Assembly (NCBI GenBank): GCA_038030265.1
Contig: CM075942.1
Span: 45,908,751-45,972,750 of the forward strand
Reading direction: 5' to 3'
Length of the DNA stretch: 64,000 nucleotides
Source: Corythucha ciliata
Lineage: Eukaryota > Arthropoda > Insecta > Hemiptera > Tingidae
A model generated the notes under the pieces. The model did not search any database and was not told where the DNA came from. It worked only from the letters and a program-made list of their open reading frames with translations. This document shows positions 1 through 11,300 of this stretch, in pieces (position 1 is the first letter of the stretch; each line of letters opens with the position of its first letter). A program made the position numbers and the translations under genes.

Positions 1-900
1 CACGCCAAAAATCCCCTAACTGACCATTATCGCCTTGGTTTGACGCCCTATATACATGTCAAGCTTCAAGACTACGCGCCCTAAAATTGGCCAAACTGAC
101 TATGCAAGCCATGAAATCGGCAAAACTGACTCTATGCGCCCTAAAAGTAGCTTAACTGACGATTCGCGCCTTGAAAATGCCTAAACACAGACGATTCCTG
201 TCCTTAAATTGGCCAAACTGACCATTAGCGCTTAGAAAAATAGAAATTTCTCGCTCTAAAAACGGCAAAACTGACCATTTCGACTAGTAAAACTGATGAT
301 TCGAGTACTGAAAATATCGCACTGACTATTCATGCATTAGAAATGACCATTCTGACATTTTGCGCCGTAAAAATGGCCAAACTGGCTATTCACGTCCTAA
401 AATTAGTAATGCCAACTCTACATATAGCGGCCCGCGAGATTGGTGCTTTGAAAGGTCCGAAACGGATGATTCATGTCCTGAAAATGTAAAATCGACCATT
501 ATCCAGCATCCAAACTGGCCAAACTGAACCTCGTGCCCTGAAAATGTCTAAACTGACGATTCGTTCCCTAAAAATAGCAAAACTGACTATTTAAGTCCTA
601 AAAATGGCGTACTCGTACCAGAAATTCACGGTCCAAAGATTAGCTAAACAGATCATTTGCGCCCTACAGAGGCTACTGCCCGTCTTCAAAGTGGCAATCG
701 GCACCCCTAAAAAAAAAAACTGATCCTCCGCGGCTTGAAAACGGTGAAACTGCGGACAATTCGTGCCTTAGAAATACCGGAACCGATCATTCGCGCCGTG
801 TATAGGTGGCTTAAATGACGATTTGTGCCATGCTGCACCGAAAAAATTGCCAAACTGGCTATTCGCGCCCTTAAAAGATGAATTGACTATTGGCGCAGAA
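1..900. repeat. Degenerate ~30-bp tandem array (dialect 1)
   Basis: Loose repeats of a unit of roughly 30 bp recur throughout, built around the phrases GCGCCCTAAAA, TGGCCAAACTGACCATTC and close variants, at irregular spacing. No open frame in it looks like a gene. The same wording reappears at about 42480-42620. It is best read as an old, decayed minisatellite. Unit length and copy number are estimates by eye. Confidence 0.7.
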
Positions 901-1029
901 TTGACTATAAAGGACCGTGTCCATCATACGAACTGATTGACCCCCCCCCCTCCCCATTTCTGTCAAAAAAATCACCATTTTATATACATATAATTTTGTA
1001 ATTTGAAAACCCCTCCCAAGAAAAATTCC

Positions 1030-1980
1030 TGGGCACGCCACTGCACCTATGTTTCCATGTCTTTCTTCCACTAATTTAGCCGCCCTGTAAACGTGCTTGG
1101 AAAAATTCTCAACCCACGTTGAAATCTTGCACTTTGTTCGCCTCACCTGGAGAAGTCCCCCCCCCCCACGTTTCCATAGGTTCGCATCCATAACATGCTC
1201 GAGTACTGACGGGATTTCCTCGGGTGAAACGGCGTTTCTTATTAAGTGTTTGAAGACACAGAAAGCTTTGTTACAATCTGTCCATCGCCTAGCTAAAATC
1301 CTCAAGTTTGCGAAGAGGCATTGACTTAAAAATTGCACTTACCACTCAACCGCTTACAGGTTTCTTTCGGAAGCGTGGTACTCCTTCAATGGATACTATG
1401 TAGCCTATTTGAGAGGAGCGTATGCTGCTGCGTCTAAGAATTTGAGACGTTGAGCGTCTATACGTCTGGACTGCTCCAGGGACCAGTGTAAACGCGAAGG
1501 CGCGCGTCTGGGGTAAGCGATCCCGCTTTACACATTGCGTCATTTGAAAAAAGAAGAGCATGACCTTATACTTTAATTGTTTGATGTTTTATTTTTTTGT
1601 TTTTAGGCGAAAAAAAACATTTTTTGGGGGACGATCCTTTTGTTTGCCGATTCCCTTACTGGCGCGTTGAGTTTTTCTGACGGTCCTTCACATTGTCGCT
1701 CTTCAGCATTTTTAATGCTCTGGATTATGCTCTCCAGTGGGGCTAAATGTTTTTTCGCGCCGTATAACTGAGCGATAGAATTTATAATTGCCAGAACATG
1801 TGGTGAGAATTCCGTTTTCATTTCTGATAGACTTTTGCTGCCTTGCTACTGACTGCTGGCATGTTCTTTCAGAAGAGAAGAAGCTTCATATTTTGGAACA
1901 GGAAAATCTTCCGCGATGCCCATTATTGCATCATCGTTTTTCGGCAGGTGGATAGCAGCGACCGGGACGAGTGCCTCCAT
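1030..1980 (-). pseudogene. Unrecognised coding fragments, probably a broken gene
   Basis: Three blocks on the minus strand look protein-like. Block 1 runs from an ATG at 1980 to about 1603; its frame is open except for one in-frame TAG near 1848. Block 2 (about 1540-1360) is rich in Arg and Ser in another frame and is followed by possible splice donors near 1350. Block 3 (about 1324-1030) reads as a helical, Cys-containing stretch and ends near a poly-G tract. Codon use looks genic, but I do not recognise a family. It could be an eroded gene, a retrocopy or an unknown transposon gene. The in-frame stop and the change of frame favour a pseudogene, unless the stop is removed by an intron. Confidence 0.35.
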
Positions 1981-3340
1981 TTCACGTGCACAACAACGTA
2001 AGCGGCATTATTCGCGAAATTCTTGACAATTAAACATAATTAAAAATAAACATAATTAAAATACTGGCGATATGTTGAGTTTGATTTCCCACTGCATTTT
2101 ATTGCCACTTATCGGGTCTTTATAGAAAATTTAACGAACTTTCACATGAGATCTTTTAAAGTTTTATCGGATGGATAGTTTTTGAGTTATAGACCGAAAC
2201 GAGACAAAAACCACTTTTTTGCAGAAAAATTTGTTTGTTTGATGTTATGGCCCTGTCTTACGTTAATCTTAAAATTAAATTTCATATAATAGGTCTGATA
2301 GAAAATTCAATCAGCTTTCAGATCATTTTTTTATAGAAGAAAATTGGTCCACTAGTTCCCGAGCTACTGGAAAAAATATGCAAAAAAACGTGGTTTTTGG
2401 GCCGCGTTTTTTGTCACATAACTGGAAGGTACTACTGATTTTTCCTGTAGGTTTCAAGGCTTGTCACTTAAAAAATTCAATTCTGAACAACTTTGATTTC
2501 CTTACATTTTTCAATTGGAACAGCCGTTTTGAAGTTGCAGCTAGCTGCCTTAGTCATTTTTATTAATTTTACCAAAAGAGGCTAAAAATGGCCATTTAAA
2601 CAAAAATCAATACCGGTGAAACGGCTGAGTTAATTGTGACAGAAGAAAGAACGATTCGAACGAACGCAGAACGCAAAAGAAAATTTTGTTCGATCTCTTC
2701 AGATTCGTATTCCACACCCCAAAAAACATGGAATAACGTGAAAAAATCAAAGACGAAATTTTTGTCCACGCGGAATCACCGCTTGACTGGACTATAAAAC
2801 TTGATTCGATCCTTGATTCTCTTGGTTTTTTCAACTTGATTGAATGTTTTTGTGCACCCGCTTTGAATGCATTAATCCTCTCTTGGTTCTCGGTTGTGAA
2901 CCACAGCCAAATTTTCAAAGTTCCAAGCGGGAGAAAACAATGAGGCAAAATAATACATTAATTACTCAGGATGCCGCTTGGTTGCGCTGGTGGCCTCTAC
3001 ACGGGGGGCTGTCGGCAGACGCTAGTGCGGCGGCCGTGACGGCGTTGTGAGTGGGTGGTTCAAGCACTAATTTTAAGAGACCGATTTGTAAGATTGAAAT
3101 TGTTTATAATTCGAAAATAAAAAAAGGCAAACCAAATGGAAATATCGCAACAGGGAACGGGCTGACTTTTATTTTTCCGGGGTGTCTGGCATTCGCGGTG
3201 AACCGGCGTACACTGCACTGGCGAGGCCCGCGTTCCTTTCAAGTTTCAACCGTACCCCCCGTAATCTCAACGTTTTCTGGTAAGTTATTAGTGCTTTTAT
3301 GTTTCTCTCATGTACCAGTAGGCTAACTGTAATAAAAAAG
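1981..3340. other. Intergenic, no gene seen
   Basis: AT-rich sequence with short spurious frames only. The stretch 2090-2600 has the character of an old interspersed repeat. A GC-richer patch at 2970-3250 carries no supported coding potential. Confidence 0.5.
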
Positions 3341-3408
3341 ACAGTATTTTCTAAGATTAAATTTAAATGGAATTTTGTTCTTTACCTCAGCTTGATGAGA
3401 TGCGAGAA

Positions 3409-3690
3409 CCAGTAAACTGGGATGCCGACAACGGGGCGAAAAAGGGTAATTCTCTTCGACTGTTACCTTTTCTCGGGTGGTTCCCTGTACACAAGTCCGA
3501 AAACTATCATCACACTCTTGTCACTAAAAACAAATTCTCCTAATAGTTGGTCTGCGAACAGCAATAGTGATGTGCTATATTTTGTGTTGTAATCTTGGCA
3601 ATACAACTGACGTTTCTTTCATCAATTTCAATTTATTTACCTTTATTTTGGTTTCCTCCGTATTAAAAATTCCTTTACAGAACATCGGTG
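3409..3690 (+). repeat. Left arm of long inverted repeat A
   Basis: This arm is the reverse complement, with scattered changes, of 7868-8180. Shared landmarks include AGTAAACTG at the outer end, the pair ACTATCATCACACTC / GAGTGTGATGATAGT, and AAAATTCCTTTAC / GTAAAGGAATTTTT at the inner end. The arms are about 4.2 kb apart. Confidence 0.85.
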
Positions 3691-3844
3691 TGACAACATA
3701 ACTAAAAAATACTCAATCTCCTTTCGAATGTGTGTGTGTTTTGTTTCTGGAATTATTCATATTGTAAGTGCCTCAATTGTATACAACCGTATACATCCGG
3801 TACAAAATTAATGCTTCTGTTTTGCTTTCTAATCCAACAGCTAC

Positions 3845-4392
3845 TCTAGTGCTTCAAATTTAGACTCTGGCTGACCAATAAAGCAAGAATTTGCCCCGCT
3901 TTAAGGCTTGTACGTTGCACCAGAGTACCTCTCAAAAGCGACGAAATTAAGCCATTTTGAATGTTACAGATGTTGTCCTCCGGCTGAGAACGCACGACAT
4001 TTTATTAATAGCTCCTCCGAATGCATCAAATTTAGACTCTGGAGCCAACCTATAAAGCAAGAACTTGCTCCGCTTTAAGGCTTGTAAGATCGTCCTCCGG
4101 CTGAAAATGATCGACGTTTAATTAATAGCTCCTCCAGTGCTTCAAATTTAGGCTCTGGCTGACTAATAAAACAAGAGTTTTCCTCACTTTGAGGCTTGTA
4201 AGTTTCAACAGCGTAACCTCTCAAAAGTGGCGAAATTAATCCATTTTGACTGTTCAGGTGATGAGGTGATGTCCTCCGGCTGAGGCTTCAAATTAAGACT
4301 CTGGCTGACCAATAAAGCAAGAATTTGCCCCGCTTTAAGGCTTGTAAGTTCCACCAGAGTACCTCTCAAAAGTGACGAAACTAAGCCATTTT
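3845..4392 (+). repeat. Four-unit tandem repeat of about 115-175 bp
   Basis: Four tandem units each contain AGACTCTGGCTGACCAATAA-type text, then CGCTTTAAGGCTTGTA, and (in most) GTACCTCTCAAAAG and GTCCTCCGGCTGA. Units begin near 3845, 4020, 4138 and 4285. The second unit lacks the middle block and the last lacks the end, so unit length varies. It is a short satellite-like array, not coding. Confidence 0.8.
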
Positions 4393-4414
4393 TCCCACTA
4401 TAGTATTGGTATTA

Positions 4415-4555
4415 AGCTCGGTGCACACGATGCATTTTTCGAAGCATGTTTACTTGCATGGTGAAAAAAAACATATGATCCACAGCAGTGACCTGATGTT
4501 TTTTAGAACAGGCAGGCCATCATGCTTCAAAAAAATGCATCGTGTGCACCGAGCT
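4415..4555. mobile_element. MITE with 3-bp TTA target duplication
   Basis: A 141-bp element with terminal inverted repeats starting AGCTCGGTGCACACGATGCA, extending about 30 bp inward on both ends. It is flanked by TTA at 4412-4414 and 4556-4558. A TTA/TAA target duplication is typical of PIF/Harbinger-type DNA transposons; assignment to that superfamily is an inference because there is no transposase. Confidence 0.85.
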
Positions 4556-5267
4556 TTACATTCTGGCTAGAATAGCTCAAGGGCAGTTTCAATGGCTTCT
4601 TGATTGCTTATTGTTTAATGCCTGATATGCTAGAACAAGATGAACTCATCAAGAAACATGGATTATGAGATGAATTAAATAATTATACTCTTGATTGTCT
4701 TCTGAATTTGAGCTGTTCTTTTTTTCATGATCATGACTATCATGGACGATGCTGTGAAATGGATTTTTGAGTATTCTCTCGTGGATGCGTAAGCATTCAT
4801 TTTCTTTATCTTAGGCTATGATTGTTAATTTTTGGGACAGTTATTCAATCTTCGTGATTTCCAATGACACGTCTTTTGGCGTTAAAAACAAAATTCTTAA
4901 TTTTCTTCTCGACATATGGGTGGTGTAAAAACATGAATTTAACTTCCTATTCCTATATCTCACATAAATGCAATGGCTGTATGGCACAAAGCCAATGCCA
5001 AAGGAAAAAAACAAAAAAAAAACTTCGTGATTGCAAAATGGCTACGAGAAATGAAGTGTTGGGTTCGGTGTCTAGCTATTGTGTAATACCAATTTTGTTA
5101 TTTAGAGCTCTCATCATCCCGTGAAACGAAATTTCAGCGTCCAAATAAATGAGATTCATAAACTGGCGAGGATAACACAATTTTCCTAAAAGTGTAATCT
5201 TTCTTTTTTTCGTAACAGGCGAGATCAATTGTTTTCTTGATAGGATCATCCTTGAATTCGAGAAAGA

Positions 5268-5445
5268 CGGCGAAATGTTTTGATTTTTTTCGGATTTAGG
5301 CACTTTTTTTGCTTAAGTAGCCATTTTTCGGCTGTGTCTGCGAAGTAACAGTTCAAAATTTCCGACAAAACTAGTCCAAAGCGGGATCTGGAGGTATCCC
5401 AGTTTCTAAGATAGACATCGTCAAATTTATGATACATTTTCAAAA
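5268..5445 (-). repeat. Left arm of inverted repeat F
   Basis: Reverse complement of about 6110-6280, with roughly three quarters of bases matching by eye. Shared landmarks on opposite strands include ATAAATTTGACGA, CGCTTTGGACT and TTTTGTCGGAAAT. The arms are separated by about 660 bp. Confidence 0.75.
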
Positions 5446-6109
5446 TTGACAAATGATGTTGATGTTTCTATGTCTCCATCATTTGTAACCATGTGGACTC
5501 ATTTTAGTGGACAAAACGGTACACGGCCTTCAGATTTAGGTGAAACGTTCCAACAAAGAGGAAACAAAACTGTAACTGTCGTCCAAGAAGCTGCATAACT
5601 ACATTGATCAATAATTCATTGTTGATAGATGTAGTTCATAATTTCATTAGTTGGTACGGCCATTACTCGTAGAAGGCTGTAAAAATGTTTTCGGTTTTCG
5701 TTATTCGTGACCATGTGGGATTGGTTTAATGGTCATTCTCACAAAAGTAGAACAGGTCGACTTCTGTAACCCCAATATTTCGATAACTATAGGTATAACT
5801 ATAGTTTTAAGCATTTTGTCTTTTATAGGACGAAATGCGTAGGGCAATACACCAAGGGCGTAGTTTAGTCTTCTTTTCGGCCTCGGACTATCAGCTACAA
5901 AAGAGGCACCTTGTCCTGGCACCAACGCTCAGGCAAAATTAGGCCGAGTACTCAAATGGATCAAACTAAGTGTAGGCATTATTATTCGGTTTGTTCCTAC
6001 GTACCCACCCGTTGAAAACGTTCAGAAACGTTCGAAAATCATTTTTCTTTTATAAAATCAAATCCATTGCGAGATACTAACAGGTAATGATTCTCGCAGG
6101 AATCCGAAA

Positions 6110-6280
6110 GAGTTAATTTTGGCATAAATTTGACGAGCTTTATCTTGGAAACTACGATATCTCCGAATCTCGCTTTGGACTCGTTTTGTCGGAAATGTTG
6201 TCTAATTTGAAAAGTTACTTCGTAGTAACTACCGAAAACAGGCTGACTTTGCAAAAAATTGCCAAAACCCACAAAAAGTT
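6110..6280 (+). repeat. Right arm of inverted repeat F
   Basis: Pairs with 5268-5445 in opposite orientation. Short frames inside the arms arise from the repeat and are not treated as genes. Confidence 0.75.
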
Positions 6281-6592
6281 CAAAAATGTTGCAGTTTTTC
6301 TATAATTTAAGGGTGATCCCGAGGTCTTTCGAGGTCAACAATTGGTACACGTCATACCTACACCACCACAGACAACATGAAACCAAAAAATCATCTACTC
6401 TAATTATTGCAACCTGACCCCCCTTTTTATTTCTTATTTTACTGGACTATCAGTTTGGTGGTGTAAATCGTGTCTTGTTTTCAATTTTGTTCTTGTTAAA
6501 TTCCGATCACATGTTACCCCAAAGCTATCCACCAAATCGTTAATGGATAACTTGCAATGCATCTCAGATTGGGAAGAAAAGCATACCGGTGC

Positions 6593-6900
6593 CGGAAGGA
6601 TAACAACGGAAGTTGCAACCCGATTGGTGCATTTTAAGATTTTTAAAAAAGGTTTAAAGTTCTTCAGGAGGGGATGGATGATGCGAGAAGAAATGACGTA
6701 AATCCTTACTTGTGAAGCATTTGAGGGAACTCTAAAATTGTTTGTTTACAAATAACATGAAAAAGATCCCTCCAATAAACGCGTCTAACCCCCTCTTCCC
6801 CACATCACCCATTTCAATCAATAAGTTTTGACGTAATCGAACCCCCACTCAAAATTTTTAAAAATTCGCTAAAAAAACGTCCTTGATTGATTTCAAAGTT
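6593..6900 (+). repeat. Interspersed repeat, copy 1 (uninterrupted)
   Basis: Homologous in the same orientation to 38805-39345. Shared phrases are GTTCTTCAGGAGGGGATGGA, GAAATGACGT, TTGTTTACAAATAAC and CGATTGATTTCAA-like text. Copy 2 is interrupted by a MITE at the spot equivalent to about 6733 here, so this copy shows the empty site. Confidence 0.8.
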
Positions 6901-6959
6901 TAATGTGAGCAACAGGCTTGTGGAAGAGCCCTCTTTAAGAAACACCAACTTTTGAAAAA

Positions 6960-7350
6960 TGTGCAAGTTCCCCATTAGTTCTCAGAAAATAAGTTGAAGA
7001 GCGTTACATTTCCTTGCAAATGAGCCCTTTTCAAACATTTTGGACCAATGTAACCTCAAGTTACAGCCGTATGAACCGACCAAGTCTTTTCATTTTTAAC
7101 AAATCCAACTACAAAACGGTAGAACTAATGGGGTTTATGAGCAGTACAAACCCAAGCTATATGTTCAAGGTTGACCATACTTGATTTTGCCCGACGTTGG
7201 ATAGTAGGATTTTTTGAAAATGAAAAACTTGGTCAGTTCATACGTCTGTAACTTATTGCTACGTTGGTGTAAAGTGTTCGAAAAGGGCTCATTTCGAAGG
7301 AAATGTAATGCTCTTCAACTTATTCTCTGTGAACTATCATGAGAAACTGA
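6960..7350. repeat. Palindromic element (hairpin)
   Basis: The left half (about 6965-7100) is repeated as its reverse complement at about 7210-7345. Paired landmarks are AAATAAGTTGAAGAGC / GCTCTTCAACTTATT, GGGCTCATTT / AAATGAGCCC and GACCAAGT / ACTTGGTC. The loop is about 110 bp. A non-autonomous foldback element is the likely origin. Confidence 0.8.
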
Positions 7351-7867
7351 TGGTGAAATCGTTACAATCAAAAGAGACAAACAATGCTGAAAATTACGTT
7401 TTTTAACCAAATTTTCCTATATTTCCGAGTCACGTAAGTTGGAAACTATTAGGAATAACAAGATGCTTTCTAGGGAAAAAGTTTTTGCAAATTTTGTCAG
7501 CTGTATATTTCAAGAAGAAGTCCTGGCGCTACGAAGTGTGGGGTCCGACATAATTAGGAAAAACCGAAACAAGTGACCTTCCCGGTGGTCTTCAGCAGCC
7601 CGGTCACATCGGACGTCCGGGGAGGTTTACTATGTTTACCTCCCAACTACCCCAAACAAAGCGGAAAGGAAAATAAAAAATCACTAAACCGACCACGTCG
7701 TCTACACTCGTTTTTCATCATTCATTGACTGGACTAATTTTTAAAGGAGTTTATTTTACAATAAATCAAGTTTCATGGCATAAATTTCATTTATACCTAC
7801 GATACAAAATCTAACTTATAATTATGTACATAATGAAGTTTGAGTGGGTGACCGTATGAAAAGCGAT

Positions 7868-8180
7868 GTTCTGTAAAGGAATTTTTAGTACAGAGGTTCA
7901 TTCGTCAACTGAATTACCAAAATAAAGGTAAATAAATTGAAATTGATAAAAGAAACGTCAGTTGTGTTGCCAAGATTACAACACAAAATAGTCGAGCATG
8001 AAATACAGCACATCACTATTGCTGTTCGCAGACCAACTATTAGGAGAATTTGTTTTTAGTGACATGAGTGTGATGATAGTTTTCGGACTTGTGTACAGGG
8101 AACGACCCGAGAAAAAGTAACAGTCGAGGAGAATTACCTTTTTTCGCCCGGATGTCGTCCACTCCAGTAAACTGATCTAA
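7868..8180 (-). repeat. Right arm of long inverted repeat A
   Basis: Reverse complement of 3409-3690. It has a short extra stretch near 7992-8006 that the left arm lacks. The arm ends only about 140 bp before the SWT1 start codon, so it lies in what should be promoter or 5' UTR of that gene. Confidence 0.85.
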
Positions 8181-8321
8181 AGAAAAACGTCCAAGACCTT
8201 ATCAGCCTAACCTTCATGGTGATACTCTCATACCACGGGACCATGGCGGTTCAACTATGACTGTTGGATCGGTAGACGTGTAGAAAATATCGCTTGTGTG
8301 TTAAAAATTAAAGAATTAATC

Positions 8322-11300
8322 ATGAGTGAAACCGAAGAAAAACTGAGAAGGAAAGGAGGTAAGTCAGACCACCGGTAATCTCTAGAAACCGTGAAAGTGT
8401 CAAGTAACATCGCCACCATTGTCCCTAGTATGCCCTGCCCAAGAACGTTTGAAAAGACTGCAGAAAACGCTTTCGGAGGAAAAAGGCAGAGAAAAACGCA
8501 ACAGTAATTCGAGAGCTAAAAACCGGCCGGTGCGTCGCCTTCAAAGCACCAGTTCGCCAATCACCAAAAAAATCACCGCGAGTAAGTTGGCACTTGGCAG
8601 GTTGTACTTTGATGTCCTGTGTGTTTGTTCGGACTAGCTGTTGCATACTTTTGACAAATGGCAATGTCAAATATAAATCACTTTGAAACGCACAGCGAGA
8701 TAGGGTTGCCACCCGTTCAGTCGCAAAATTAAAGACGGTAGTATGAGGAGTTTTTGCAGAGTAGTCAGACTTTCATTACCCTAGCGAATTAGAAACTGAC
8801 TGTTTGACGAGCTGACAGACGCTCTGTGAGAGAGACCGCGGTTTGACAAATTGTGTTTTCACTAAGTAAACAGAAATGTTATACTTGGCCCAAAAGTAAA
8901 CGCTTGCTACTGATCTCTTAAGTTAGATATCTTAATCCTTATGAGACATTTAAACCCAGGGTTGGTGCTGAAATAGACAATACAATTGATGCTGTGTTGC
9001 AGACTTGTGTAGAAGGGGTTCAAGGAGTACAACAGCCGCTTCAGCAGTCGTTTGGTCAAATATATTTCTCGAATGGCCATCAACAATAATAGGAGACTTC
9101 ATCAACATTTGGGGATTGGGTTTTGACCCCCCCCCTCCCCAACAGGAATCCAAAACACTGTTTTGACTCTCAGGTGTCAATGCTCGAAGGCCCGGGACCG
9201 GGCTGTTGATCGCCAACCACGTGCGGTTGAGAGCGACGGATCTCGGAACTCTGGACTTGACTGCATTTGTGGCTGGCTGATACGCCACAAATGTCGCCTG
9301 CCAGAAAAACCAGCGGGCCAAATCTTAACTCCTGAATAGGGGGGATGATTAATGCATGGCCCCTGATGTGATGTGCATGGTTAGCCCTATACCCTGAGGT
9401 TTTTACACGATGAACCTGAAAATCTGACGACGCGTTTTACCCTCTCCCCCAAGAGGGATCTGGAGGGGCGAGATTCCCCAAACATTATGGAGGGACAATT
9501 TTCAATTACATATTTTATTTTTATTTTTGCTCTTCATACCTTGAAAAACACTATAAACGTCTTTATGCAGTTTTCTGCTGAATGTCTGGCGTGTATTATC
9601 CCCAACACCTCCCTCAATGTGCTTGTATTGCCAGCGCCGAGCGCAACCTCGCAAGTTCTCGTTTGTCCGTTTCGTGTACTCTCTGGTTTGGGATGGGGCC
9701 GCGAAAATCGGGTCACTTTAGAAAACAAACAAGGTCATTTTCCCAAAGATACCCTTAAAAATCCTTTAATTTAGCCAGAAAAAGTGACTAACAGCCCCTG
9801 GAAGTGTCATTCTTCCTTCGTGACTGCAATCACACATTCTTTTGGCCGGCTCTGTCTCTCTTGGATAGTTGCCGAATTGGTCACAAAAGAGCCAACCCCG
9901 AGAAATTAAGTTTTTGAAAGAGCCCAACCCGTGAAATTGATTTCTAAATGTCCAAATCCGCGAAATTCAGATTTTGAACGAGCTAAGTTCATGAATTAAG
10001 GTATTTGAAATGAGGGACAGTCAATATCTTGGAATTTTTTATTTTGAAGGTGCAGTGGTCTAGTTTGAAGGTTCGTTGGTTTTTTAAGGAAGCTCAACCG
10101 CAGAATTGTTTTTTGTAAGGTCCCAAAAAACCGGTTAAATTGCTTTTTCGACTGAGTTGACCTCGTGAGACTGTATGTTTGAATCGGTCAACCCCGCAAA
10201 ATTGGCTTTTTAGAAAGGGAAACATTTTTTAGCCCGTCAAAAAAGGTTGTGTGAACGACAAATTTCGCACGACAAAAAAGAGTAATCCCACGGCAAAAAA
10301 GTTTGTTCGCACGTCTAATAGCGCAACGGCTGAAATGGAAAAGCCAATGTCCAAAAAACAAACCCGTACGACAAAAAATTCATTCACACGGCAGATAAAG
10401 GTATTTGCACGTCTAATTATCACGGGTGAGAAAAGGGTAAGTAAATCAATGACAAATAAAAAGAAGTGAACTTCAAATTTGTGATTTAAGGCTGGGATCA
10501 TTGTTTGTTCAAAGTACGAGGGGTCCCCCCCCCCCGAAAGCAGTCAAATCTTTAATTCTACTATAAATTTTCGTTAAACACTTTAGCACACGTACGAATT
10601 TTAACATGAGATAACGGTGTTGAACTACAACAGGACAGATGTTTAGATACAAAATATTGCCGACCTTCGGGGTTTTACTCTAAAAGTGGAAAAATTCTTT
10701 CATCAAATTAAATTTCATTCGATTCTGAATTTTCCTGTTAAAAACAAGGAGAAAATCTAGCAATTCTTCGGGAACAGGGAGCTAAATTGACGTGGAATCA
10801 TCATAAATTGTCGTGCAAAACAATAACATCAGAAGTTCAGGCATATTATTATGTTCTGTCGTCCTTTTTATTTTTTTGACGAGCAAAGAATTAAAAGAAG
10901 GGGAATATCCTACTTTGCCGTGCAATCACCTTTGTTGTCGGGGTGGTTCATTTTTTGAAGCTGAAAACTTTTTATGGCCGTGCGAAACATTAGAAGACCG
11001 TGGAAAAGAATACATTTCCTTTTCGAAAACCGTATTTTGCCGTGCTTAAGACCTAAATTTCCTGGCCGATAAACTTATCCCACTTAGAAACTCGGTTGAA
11101 CGTCTAGAGTAGCAGTTTTATAGTCCAAACATTTGTTATGAGGTTGAGTTTCGGGGAAGCCCCAACAGTAGAGAACCTTTAAAACGTTTTATAGTGCCTT
11201 ACCAACAGGATCGACGGGTTTAATACCGAAATCAAGAACTATTCAGAACCTGCCGCTAAATTGCCTAAAAGTGGAAACTACCATTCAAAAAACCGAGTAG

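Noticed and set aside
1..900. Possible CRISPR-like or regularly spaced repeat array
   Set aside because: The units are degenerate, vary in length and have no unique spacers, and the window is eukaryotic.
10251..10469. 72-codon Lys/Thr-rich frame in SWT1 intron 2
   Set aside because: It is a read-through of a degenerate A-rich short repeat; both strands are open and no homology is recognised.
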